DNA from: Candidatus Polarisedimenticolaceae bacterium
GTDB taxonomy: Bacteria; Acidobacteriota; Polarisedimenticolia; Polarisedimenticolales; DASRJG01
Length of the DNA: 33,779 bases
Reading direction: 5' to 3'
Assembly: GCA_036376135.1 (NCBI GenBank)
Contig: DASVAW010000002.1
Span: forward strand, 1 to 33,779
Each line of letters begins with the position of its first letter. Within the stretch, counting starts at the first letter, position 1. The notes under the pieces were generated by a model. That model ran no database searches. It had not been told where the DNA came from and saw only the letters and a program-made list of their open reading frames with translations. Below, piece by piece: positions 1-7,316 of the stretch. The translations under genes and the position numbers were made by a program.

Positions 1-1715
1 AGGTAGAGCTCGTAGGCCTCGGCGTTGCTGCCGATCGGCGTCGTCAAACGATCGACCTGCGTTCCGGTCAACGCTCCGGAGAGCCGAGTGGCGGCGGCGA
101 GGGCGATCCGGTTCTGAACCCGGAACAAGTCCCCGGCTGCCTCGTCGAAGTCGTCCGCCCAGACCTGGCGTCCCGTGCCGCCGTCGATCAACGTGATGGT
201 CCCGCGGAGCCGCTCGGCGTCCGCCCGGAAGTGCCCGACGAGCAGCGCTTCGACGCCGAGCTCCGCGGCCACGCGAGACGGATCGTCGGCCGGGTCCCGA
301 AACCGCCGCGAGGTCATCCACGGCGTGACCTCGACCCCCCCTACTTGCGTGAGCTTGCTGATGAGGCTCTGCGCGAGGCCTTCGCCGAGGTGTTCCGTCT
401 CCGACTTCGCGGTACTGTCATTCCGGAGCGGAAGGACCGCGACCGAGCGGAAACGGACGTCCGACGACGCGGCGGTCGGTTCGGTGCCACGTTGCATCCA
501 AGCCTGGATCGCCGCGGAGACCATGAGGACTCCGAGCCCGGCCACGGCGATCCAGAGGAAGCGAGACTTCGACGACGGCGCGGGCCGGGACGCCCGTGTC
601 GACGAGGCGCGCATGGGAGCGGACGTGGGACGCGAGCCGGGAACGAGCGTGGCCGTCTCATCGCGCGATTCCGGGAGACTGCCGGTTCGGAGCAAATCGT
701 CCAACTCGTCCGCGACGGCACCTAGGGACGGGTACCGGTCGGTCGGCGCTTTGGCGAGCATGCCCGAGAGGAGGCGGTCCAACACCGCAGGGATATCGGC
801 CCTCCGCGAACTCGGGAGCTCCATGGGCTCGTTCACGACCCTCCAGAGCACGGTCCCGATCCGGTCCGCGTCGAAAGGGCGCGAACCGGTCAACATCTCG
901 TAAACGACCACGCCGAGCGAGAACTGGTCGCTTCGAGGGTCGGCCTTCTCTCCCTGGATGACCTCGGGAGACATGTACGCGGCCGTCCCCACGACGGCGT
1001 CCGTTTGCGTGAGACTGACCCCGTCGTCGAGTGCCGCCAACCCGAAATCGACGACCACGACGCGACCGTCTCGAGAGAGCATCAGATTGCGAGCCGAGAT
1101 GTCGCGGTGAGTGACGCCCCGACGGTGCGCGTGGTCGAGGGCCTGCGCAGCATCCCTCGCCAAGGTAACGGCTTCGCGGAGCGCCAGCGGTCCACGTTCG
1201 GCGAGACGCGCGGCCACCGTTCCACCCTCGATCAGCTGCATCGCCAGGTAGGGGCGGCCGTCTTGCTCGCCGAAGTCGTAGACGGTCCCGATTCCCGGGT
1301 GGTCGAGGCGGCTCGCGGAGCGGGCTTCTCGAAGGAACCTGCGCCTCGCGGTCTCGGAGTCCTCGAGCTCCGGCCGAAGGAACTTCAACGCGACCGAACG
1401 GCCGAGCAATGTGTCCTCGGCGCGCCACACGACCGCCATCCCTCCCTGGCCGAGGCGTTCGATCATCCGGTATCTGCCGAACGGGGTTCCGGGCACCGAC
1501 GCGGGGGGCCGCTCGCCGGGTGGAGTCCCGGGCGGCGGCTCGTCCGCCCGCAGCAGGGCGTGGGCATCGACGATTTCGGCCACGGCGCGGAGACGCAACA
1601 CATCCGCTCTCTCGTCCGGTTCCGGCGCCGAGGCGATCGCGAGGTCCCAGTCGATCGGCTTTCTGTCGGAGACCAGCGCGGCCAGTCGGACAAGCGAGTC
1701 TCTTTCTTCGCTCAT
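1..1715 (-). CDS. Hanks-type (eukaryotic-like) membrane protein kinase with TolB-N/FlgO-like C-terminal domain, partial
   Basis: The reading frame is open from the ATG at 1715 to the left edge, so the C-terminus is missing (571 residues present). Visible in order: an acidic/helical N-terminal region (1-80); a kinase domain with a glycine-rich loop (GQGGMAVVW, about 87-95), VALK lysine at 111, catalytic loop HRDISARN at 203-210, VDFG, SPE in place of APE, and the Asp of SDQFSLG; a linker; one membrane helix (about 384-403); then a domain starting VAVLPLRNDS and ending near ALTGTQ that resembles the TolB-N/FlgO-like module placed before TPRs in many such kinases. The kinase domain would be cytoplasmic and the C-terminal domain periplasmic. 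The catalytic loop lacks the usual Ser/Thr-kinase lysine (HRDxKxxN) and reads like the tyrosine-kinase form (HRDLAARN). It diverges from the sigma gene, a common kinase/ECF pairing. The family is clear; the substrate is unknown. Confidence 0.92.
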   Translation of the reverse strand, partial: MSEERDSLVRLAALVSDRKPIDWDLAIASAPEPDERADVLRLRAVAEIVDAHALLRADEPPPGTPPGERPPASVPGTPFGRYRMIERLGQGGMAVVWRAEDTLLGRSVALKFLRPELEDSETARRRFLREARSASRLDHPGIGTVYDFGEQDGRPYLAMQLIEGGTVAARLAERGPLALREAVTLARDAAQALDHAHRRGVTHRDISARNLMLSRDGRVVVVDFGLAALDDGVSLTQTDAVVGTAAYMSPEVIQGEKADPRSDQFSLGVVVYEMLTGSRPFDADRIGTVLWRVVNEPMELPSSRRADIPAVLDRLLSGMLAKAPTDRYPSLGAVADELDDLLRTGSLPESRDETATLVPGSRPTSAPMRASSTRASRPAPSSKSRFLWIAVAGLGVLMVSAAIQAWMQRGTEPTAASSDVRFRSVAVLPLRNDSTAKSETEHLGEGLAQSLISKLTQVGGVEVTPWMTSRRFRDPADDPSRVAAELGVEALLVGHFRADAERLRGTITLIDGGTGRQVWADDFDEAAGDLFRVQNRIALAAATRLSGALTGTQVDRLTTPIGSNAEAYELY

Positions 1716-1871
1716 GCCGCATTCCGCACCGGCGCGGTCTCGCGCTCGGCTCCGGGTCCCGAATTCCCCTCGCTCACGTCAAGGCCTCCGCCTGTCAGGG
1801 AGAATAACCCAGTCGGGGATGCCGCCTCGGCGGGAAACGGCGGTCCCGGCTGCCGATACGGCCGCGGAGAC

Positions 1872-1901
1872 ATGACCGAACGACGCCGACACGAGTATGA
1901 T
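1872..1901 (+). promoter_or_regulatory. Candidate promoter for the ECF sigma gene
   Basis: ATGACC (1872-1877), an 18-bp spacer and TATGAT (1896-1901). The -10 matches the housekeeping consensus at 5 of 6 positions and the -35 at 4 of 6. The predicted start of transcription is about 12 nt before the ATG at 1920. This supports 1920 over the in-frame ATG at 1872, which lies inside the -35 box. Sequence match only. Confidence 0.4.
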
Positions 1902-1919
1902 CCGGTCGATCGGGATCCC

Positions 1920-2504
1920 ATGGGGAAGCGGACGGAGTTGGACGACACGGAGCCGGTTTCCAATCTCGAGTTGCTCCGACGGTCGGTCGCGGGAGACCGC
2001 GGAGCGACGGAGGAGCTGACCGCTCGGATCCGCCCGCACCTCAAGCGCTGGGCGAGCGGGCGGCTTCCGGGTTGGGCGCGGGACGGCGTCGACACCGACG
2101 ACCTCGTACAGGACGCCCTCGCGCGTGCCGTCGCGGAGCCCGGCCGCCTCGAGGTCCGTCCCGACTTCCAGTCCTACCTACGGCAGACGATTCTCAACTC
2201 CATTCGGGACCACGTCCGCAGGGCGCATCGGCGTCCCCGCGCGGATGTGGACCCGGAGCTGCAATCGAGCTCCGAAGCGTCACCGCTCGAGGCCCTGATC
2301 GGCAAGGAGCGGATGACCCGGTTCGAGGCGGCTCTTCAAGGGCTCGATCCCGACGATCGCGAGGCCATCGTCTGCCGGGTCGAATTCGGCATGACATACA
2401 GGGACATCGCGCTCGCGCTCGGCCGGCCGACCGCGGATGCCGCACGCATGGCGGTGGCGAGGGCACTCGTGCGTCTTTCGCGACGGTTGGAGATCGACGC
2501 CTGA
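1920..2504 (+). CDS. ECF-type RNA polymerase sigma factor
   Basis: A 194-aa sigma-70 family protein. Region 2 holds the RLPGWARDGVDTDDLVQDAL segment (49-68) and QSYLRQTILNSIRDHVRR (84-101), the core-binding and -10 recognition helices. Region 4 is at about 132-190, with the helix-turn-helix around GMTYRDIALALGRPTADAAR (157-176). The start was chosen at 1920 because a promoter-like sequence ends at 1901 and family members begin shortly before the LLRRSVAGD helix. An in-frame ATG at 1872 would add 16 residues. It is divergent from the kinase at 1-1715, across a shared upstream region with no other gene. In related pairs the kinase modifies or controls the sigma factor; that link is inferred here. 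No anti-sigma gene is seen. Confidence 0.9.
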   Translation: MGKRTELDDTEPVSNLELLRRSVAGDRGATEELTARIRPHLKRWASGRLPGWARDGVDTDDLVQDALARAVAEPGRLEVRPDFQSYLRQTILNSIRDHVRRAHRRPRADVDPELQSSSEASPLEALIGKERMTRFEAALQGLDPDDREAIVCRVEFGMTYRDIALALGRPTADAARMAVARALVRLSRRLEIDA

Positions 2505-2508
2505 TCGC

Positions 2509-2537
2509 TTGACAGCTTCCCGCCCCCTCCTTAGCCT
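2509..2537 (+). promoter_or_regulatory. Promoter of the M16 peptidase gene (likely leaderless start)
   Basis: A perfect -35 TTGACA (2509-2514), a 17-bp spacer and a -10 TAGCCT (2532-2537). The expected +1 falls on the A of the ATG at 2544. No Shine-Dalgarno sequence precedes that ATG, so the mRNA is probably leaderless. The -35 starts only 5 nt after the sigma stop codon, so the peptidase unit can be transcribed on its own. Confidence 0.6.
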
Positions 2538-2543
2538 CCGGCC

Positions 2544-5500
2544 ATGCGCCGCTCCATCCTGCTCGTCGCCGCCCTCCAACTCCTCCTCCCGCCCGTCGCC
2601 GCCCAGGCGCCGGCGAAACCGTCGCTGGACATCAAGACGGTCTCCCTCGCCAACGGCCTCGAGATCTACGTCCTCGAGCGGCCGGCGTCGCCCACCTTCG
2701 CCGCTCTCTACCAGTTCGACGTCGGCGGCGCGGTGGACCCGAAGGGCAGGAGCGGGATCGCACACCTGCTCGAACACATGATGTTCAAGGGCACGCCGAC
2801 GCTCGGCACGACGGACTTCGCGAAGGAGAAGCCCCTCCTCGACCGGATCAACGCGGCGTGGATGGAGCTTCAGGCCGAGACCGAGCGCGAGGACGATCCG
2901 TTCCGTCCCCCCGACAAGGAGAAGGTCGAGCGACTGCGCAAGGAGATCGACGCGCTCACGGCCGAGCAGAAGAAGCTCGTCGTCAAGAACGAGTTCGACC
3001 AGGTCATGACGCGCGCGGGCTCCGTCGGCATGAACGCGTCCACGTCGTGGGACCAGACCAACTACTACATGCAGCTCCCGGCGAATCGGCTCGAGTTGTG
3101 GTTCCGGATGGAGGCCGACCGGATCCTCAACCCCGTCTTCCGCGAGTTCTGGAGCGAGCGCGACGTCGTCCACGAGGAGCGGCGCCTGCGCACGGAGAAC
3201 TCCCCGCAGGGAACCGCGAACGAGGCCTTGATGTCCCTGCTGTTCCCGGCCCACCCCTACGGGACGCCGGTGGTCGGCTGGCCGTCGGACGTCGCCAAGC
3301 TCACCCACGACGACGCGATGGCCTACTTCCGCACGTATTACTCGCCCACCAACTGCACGATGGTCCTCGTCGGCGACGTGAAGACGGCCGACGTCGAGCG
3401 GCTCGCCAAGAAGTACTTCGGTTCGTGGAAACGACAGACGATCCCGCCGAAGGTCGTGACCCGCGAGCCCGACCCGCGCGGCGAGCGCCGTCGCGTCGTC
3501 GAGTTCGACGCGGAGCCCTCCCTCCGGATGGCGTGGCCGACGGTCCGCGACGGCCACCCGGACAGCTACGCGCTCGAGGTGCTGGGCTCGGTTCTCGGGG
3601 GCCTCGACTCGTCGCGCCTCGACAAGACGATCGTCCAGAAAGAGCGTCTCGCCGCGTCGGTGGGAACCGGTCAGGCGAGCCTCGCGCACGGCGGCTGGTT
3701 CTCGCTCTCCTCGACGCCCAAGGGGGAGACCCCGATCGCGGACCTCGAGAAGGCGATCGACCGCGAGATCAAGCGGATCCAGGACGAACCTCCGGACGCG
3801 GCGGAGCTCGACCGGGCCAAGATCCAGGTCGAGGTGAGCCGTGCGACGTCCCTCAAGAGCAATCTCGGCCTCGCCTTCCAGATCGCCGACTCCGTGTCGC
3901 TCACCGGCGGCATCGGCTACATGGACGAATACGAGCGCCGCATCCGCGCCGTGACCGCGCAGGACGTGCAACGCGTCGCGAAGCAGTACCTCGCGGCGGG
4001 ACGCCGCAGCGTCGTCGAGGTCCGCAAGACGCCGGGAGGGGCGAAGGCCGAGCGGGGCGCCGACACGGCGCACGCCCGCGGCGGAGAGCCCGCGCGACGC
4101 GGGGCGTCCCAGTCGAAGGGGTTCGCCGAGGCGATGACGATGCTGACCGGAGCGGCGCCGGTCACCCTCAAGCTCCCGGAGATCGGCAAGGACGTGGAGC
4201 GCGTCGTCCTCCCCTCGGGGGTCACGGTCTTCATCCGGGAGGACCATTCGGCGCCCACCGTCGAGATGGGGATGACGTGGCTGGGCGGCTCGAACGCGGT
4301 GCCGGTGGAGCGGCTCGCGCCGTATTCGCTCGCGACGCAGCTGCTGAACCAGGGCGGCACGGAGTCCCTCACCCCCGAGCAGCTCGACGAGCGCAAGGAA
4401 GACCTCGGGATGTCGTTCTCGCTCTTCGCCGGCTCGACGGAGTGCGGCGGCTCGTTCTTCTCCCTCTCGCGGAACTTCGACGACGCCTTCGGCCTCGCGA
4501 TGGAGATGCTCCGGAAGCCGCGTTTCGATCCCGGACGGCTGGACACGATCCGGGGGCAGTTCATCGAGGGGATGAAGCGGCGTTGGGACTCGCCCGGCTC
4601 GGGCGCGGGGACGCTCCAGGGGTGGATCTTCAACGCGTCGCACCCGCGCCTGGGGTACGTGCCCTCCCGGGCCGAGATCGAGAAGGTGACGGCCGAGTCG
4701 GTCCGGGAGGTGTGGGAGAGGCACTTCGGACGCGACAACCTCTACGTCGCCGTCGTCGGGGACTTCGACAGGAAGGAGATGCTCGGGAAGATCGACCGGG
4801 CCTTCGCGGGCTGGCGCAGCGCTCCCGTGAAGGACCGCGTGTGGATCACGCGCGAGCCGGTCGTGAAGCCCGGGGCGTTCCTGGTGGAGAAGGAGATCCC
4901 CCAGCCGGCGATCCGCCTCGCCCACCAGATCCCCGTCGATCGCACGGCGCCCCTCGAGGACCACGCGGCGCTCGAGATCCTCAACGACATCCTCGGCGGG
5001 AGCGGCTTCCGGTCGCGCCTGATGGAGCGGCTGCGCTCCGACGAGGGGCTCACCTACGGCGTGTCGTCGTCGATCGGGCACCAGTCGCGGCCGGGGATCC
5101 CGGGCTCGTTCGGCGTCGGGTACCAGACCAAGGCACCCTCGGTCGCCCGATCGGTCTCGATCGTGCTCGAGGAGATCGACAAGATCGTGGCCAAGCCGGT
5201 CTCCGCGGAGGAGATCGCCGAGCAGATGGACGCGTGGCGCAACCGGTTCGTGTTCCGGTTCACGAACGACTTCTCGATCGTCAGCCGCCTGCTCGCCGCC
5301 GAGCTCGACGACCGGCCGTACACCTGGGACCGGACCTTCCTCGACGCCGTGCAGAAGGTGACGGTCGAGGACGTCTCCCGCGTGGCGAAGCGGTACCTCG
5401 CTCCCGCGAACCTCACGGTCGCGGTCTTCGGGTCGTTCCCCGAGGAGGACCGGAAGGCCCTCGGAGCGCGTTTCCCGCTGACCGTCCTCCCGAAGGAGAC

Positions 5501-5555
5501 CGTCTTCACCGGCGGGTACGACGCGGCCCCCGCGCCTTCGCCTTCGAAGCCGTGA
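2544..5555 (+). CDS. M16-family zinc metallopeptidase, two-domain, secreted
   Basis: A 1003-aa protein with a signal peptide (RRSILLVAALQLLLPPVAA, cleavage near AQA at 20-22), so periplasmic. The first M16 unit carries the inverted zinc motif HLLEH (74-78); the third ligand is expected in the ERDVVHEE segment near 205-212. A charged helical insert (about 95-155) separates them. The second M16 unit (about 543-990) lacks HxxEH and has the usual inactive-half features, including GLTYGVSSSIG. The two halves should form the clamshell seen in pitrilysin-like and processing-peptidase proteins, with one active centre. It overlaps the next gene by 4 nt. The substrate is unknown; small peptides or misfolded periplasmic proteins are typical for the family. 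Confidence 0.95.
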   Translation: MRRSILLVAALQLLLPPVAAQAPAKPSLDIKTVSLANGLEIYVLERPASPTFAALYQFDVGGAVDPKGRSGIAHLLEHMMFKGTPTLGTTDFAKEKPLLDRINAAWMELQAETEREDDPFRPPDKEKVERLRKEIDALTAEQKKLVVKNEFDQVMTRAGSVGMNASTSWDQTNYYMQLPANRLELWFRMEADRILNPVFREFWSERDVVHEERRLRTENSPQGTANEALMSLLFPAHPYGTPVVGWPSDVAKLTHDDAMAYFRTYYSPTNCTMVLVGDVKTADVERLAKKYFGSWKRQTIPPKVVTREPDPRGERRRVVEFDAEPSLRMAWPTVRDGHPDSYALEVLGSVLGGLDSSRLDKTIVQKERLAASVGTGQASLAHGGWFSLSSTPKGETPIADLEKAIDREIKRIQDEPPDAAELDRAKIQVEVSRATSLKSNLGLAFQIADSVSLTGGIGYMDEYERRIRAVTAQDVQRVAKQYLAAGRRSVVEVRKTPGGAKAERGADTAHARGGEPARRGASQSKGFAEAMTMLTGAAPVTLKLPEIGKDVERVVLPSGVTVFIREDHSAPTVEMGMTWLGGSNAVPVERLAPYSLATQLLNQGGTESLTPEQLDERKEDLGMSFSLFAGSTECGGSFFSLSRNFDDAFGLAMEMLRKPRFDPGRLDTIRGQFIEGMKRRWDSPGSGAGTLQGWIFNASHPRLGYVPSRAEIEKVTAESVREVWERHFGRDNLYVAVVGDFDRKEMLGKIDRAFAGWRSAPVKDRVWITREPVVKPGAFLVEKEIPQPAIRLAHQIPVDRTAPLEDHAALEILNDILGGSGFRSRLMERLRSDEGLTYGVSSSIGHQSRPGIPGSFGVGYQTKAPSVARSVSIVLEEIDKIVAKPVSAEEIAEQMDAWRNRFVFRFTNDFSIVSRLLAAELDDRPYTWDRTFLDAVQKVTVEDVSRVAKRYLAPANLTVAVFGSFPEEDRKALGARFPLTVLPKETVFTGGYDAAPAPSPSKP

Positions 5556-5971
5556 TCGACGTCCCGGGGGGCCCCTCGATCCCGGAGGAGGAGATCGACT
5601 TCGCCGTCAGCCGGGCCGGGGGGCCCGGGGGCCAGCACGTGAACACCACGGCGACCCGCGTCGAGTTGCGCTTCGACGTCGCGGGATCGCCGAGCCTCGA
5701 CCCCGCGCAGCGCGCGCGGATCCTCGATCGGCTGCGCACGCGGATCAGCCGCGAGGGGATCCTGCGGGTCGTCGCATCCAGGGAGCGCAGCCAGCGCGCC
5801 AACCGCGACGCGGCGATCGCCCGCTTCGTGGAGCTGCTGGCGGGGGCGCTCGCGCGGGAGGCGCCCCGCGTGCCGACGCGGGTCTCCCGGTCGGCGAAGG
5901 CGCGGCGCGTGGACGCGAAAAAGCGGGAGGGTGCGAAGAAACGGCTCCGCGCGTCCAAGGGCGAGGACTAG
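5552..5971 (+). CDS. arfB: ArfB/YaeJ-like peptidyl-tRNA hydrolase (class I release-factor domain)
   Basis: A 139-aa protein read from a GTG at 5552 that overlaps the peptidase stop (GTGA). It holds the catalytic GGQ loop (RAGGPGGQHVNTTATRVELR, GGQ at 26-28), which hydrolyses the ester bond of peptidyl-tRNA in the ribosomal P site. The stop-codon recognition domain of RF1/RF2 is absent. The tail (about 105-139) is rich in Lys and Arg (KARRVDAKKREGAKKRLR), matching the ArfB tail that enters the empty mRNA channel of stalled ribosomes. The predicted role is rescue of non-stop ribosomes. Being fused translationally to a secreted peptidase gene is a positional oddity rather than a clear functional link. 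Confidence 0.9.
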   Translation: MIDVPGGPSIPEEEIDFAVSRAGGPGGQHVNTTATRVELRFDVAGSPSLDPAQRARILDRLRTRISREGILRVVASRERSQRANRDAAIARFVELLAGALAREAPRVPTRVSRSAKARRVDAKKREGAKKRLRASKGED

Positions 5972-5990
5972 AGTCGGGGGCGGAGGCCCC

Positions 5991-7316
5991 ATGACCATCC
6001 TCGACCGCCGCACCTTCCTGGCGGGGAGCGGGATCGCGCTCGCGACCGCAGCCGCCGCCCCCCGCACCTTCGCTTCCGTCGCGACGCAGCCGAACGCGTG
6101 GGCGGACGTCCGTGCCTCGTTCCGCCTGAGGCGCGACCTCATCCACCTCTCGTCCTTCTTCCTCGTGTCCCATCCGAAACCGGTCCGCGACGCCGTCGAG
6201 CGGTACCGCGACATGCTCGACGCCGACCCCTTCGAGACGGTCGAGCGGCATTGCTTCGGGAAGCCGGAGGAGAACCTCGCCCTGAGGGTGAAGCGCGCGG
6301 CGGCCTCGTACCTGGGTGGCCGTCCGGAGGAGGTGGCGCTCACCCAGAGCACGACGGCGGGGCTCGCGCTCGTCTACCTCGGTCTTCCGCTCGGCCCCGG
6401 GCAGGAGATCCTGACGACGACCCACGACCACTACGTCCACCACGAAGCCTCGAGGCTCGCGGCGGCGCGCGCGGGGGCGACGGTGCGCCGGGTCCCCCTC
6501 TTCGATCGATTCGAGGAGCTCCCCGCCGTCACCGAGCAGGCGATCGTCGCGCGGCTGCGGGAGGCGATCCGTCCGGCGACGCGCGTGCTGGGGATCACCT
6601 GGGTCCATTCGCAAAGCGGGCTCAAGCTCCCGCTCGCGGCGATCGCGGCGGCGGTTCGGGAGGTCAATGCCGGACGTCCCGAGCGCGAGCGCGTGCGCGT
6701 CGTCGTGGACGGCGTCCACGGCTTCGGCGTCGAGGACGTCGCGGTCGCGGGGACCGGCATCGACGTCTTCGTCTCCGGGACCCACAAGTGGATCTTCGGC
6801 CCCCGCGGAACGGGCCTCGTCTGGGCGCGGGCGGAGGTCTGGGCGGAGATGGCCCCGACCATTCCCACCTTCGACGGCCTGGCGCCGTACGAGGCATGGG
6901 AGAAGGGGGAGCCGCCCGCCGGGCCGCCGCGCGCCGACTGGTTCACCCCGGGCGGATTCCACGCGTTCGAGCACGCGTGGGCGGTCGAGGCGGCGTTCGC
7001 GTTTCACGCCTCGATCGGCAGGGCGCGGATCGCCGAGCGGATCCACGCGCTGAACGCGAGGATCAAGGACGGCCTCTCGCGCAACCGTCGGGTCAGGCTG
7101 TGGACGCCGAGGTCGCCGGACCTCTCCGCCGGCCTCGTCGGGTTCGACGTCGAGGGGATGGCGACCGGCGCGGTCGTCGAGGGGCTGCTGCGCAGGCGCG
7201 TCGTCGCCAGCGGCAGCCCCTATCCGCGATCGGTCGTGCGGCTGGCGGCCGGGATCATGAACACCGAGGAGGAGATCGACCTCGCGGTGAAAGCGGTCGC
7301 CGAGCTTTCCGCCTAG
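5991..7316 (+). CDS. Class V PLP-dependent aminotransferase, Tat-exported (isopenicillin-N epimerase-like)
   Basis: A 441-aa protein; the start at 5991 is set by GGAGG at 5982-5986. The N-terminus has a twin-arginine signal (DRRTFLAGSG followed by an Ala-rich stretch, residues 5-29), so the folded, cofactor-loaded enzyme should reach the periplasm. The fold-type I core is visible: a Thr-Ser-rich phosphate-binding region (TQSTTAGLALVYLGLP), the cofactor aspartate in VVDGVHGFG (D240), and the Schiff-base lysine in SGTHKWIFGPRGTG (K266). It resembles CefD/cysteine-desulfurase-like proteins annotated as isopenicillin-N epimerases, but no beta-lactam genes are nearby, so the true substrate is unknown. 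Its stop codon overlaps that of the converging gene (CTAG at 7313-7316). Confidence 0.9.
   Translation: MTILDRRTFLAGSGIALATAAAAPRTFASVATQPNAWADVRASFRLRRDLIHLSSFFLVSHPKPVRDAVERYRDMLDADPFETVERHCFGKPEENLALRVKRAAASYLGGRPEEVALTQSTTAGLALVYLGLPLGPGQEILTTTHDHYVHHEASRLAAARAGATVRRVPLFDRFEELPAVTEQAIVARLREAIRPATRVLGITWVHSQSGLKLPLAAIAAAVREVNAGRPERERVRVVVDGVHGFGVEDVAVAGTGIDVFVSGTHKWIFGPRGTGLVWARAEVWAEMAPTIPTFDGLAPYEAWEKGEPPAGPPRADWFTPGGFHAFEHAWAVEAAFAFHASIGRARIAERIHALNARIKDGLSRNRRVRLWTPRSPDLSAGLVGFDVEGMATGAVVEGLLRRRVVASGSPYPRSVVRLAAGIMNTEEEIDLAVKAVAELSA

Noticed and set aside
1716-1790. TTGACG on the minus strand as -35 of the kinase promoter
   Set aside because: No plausible -10 is found 16-18 bp downstream (GGACCC at 17 bp).
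1005-1919. Extension of the sigma-factor frame far upstream
   Set aside because: It is antisense to the kinase catalytic domain and has no sigma-like sequence before residue 290; the true start is at 1920 or 1872.
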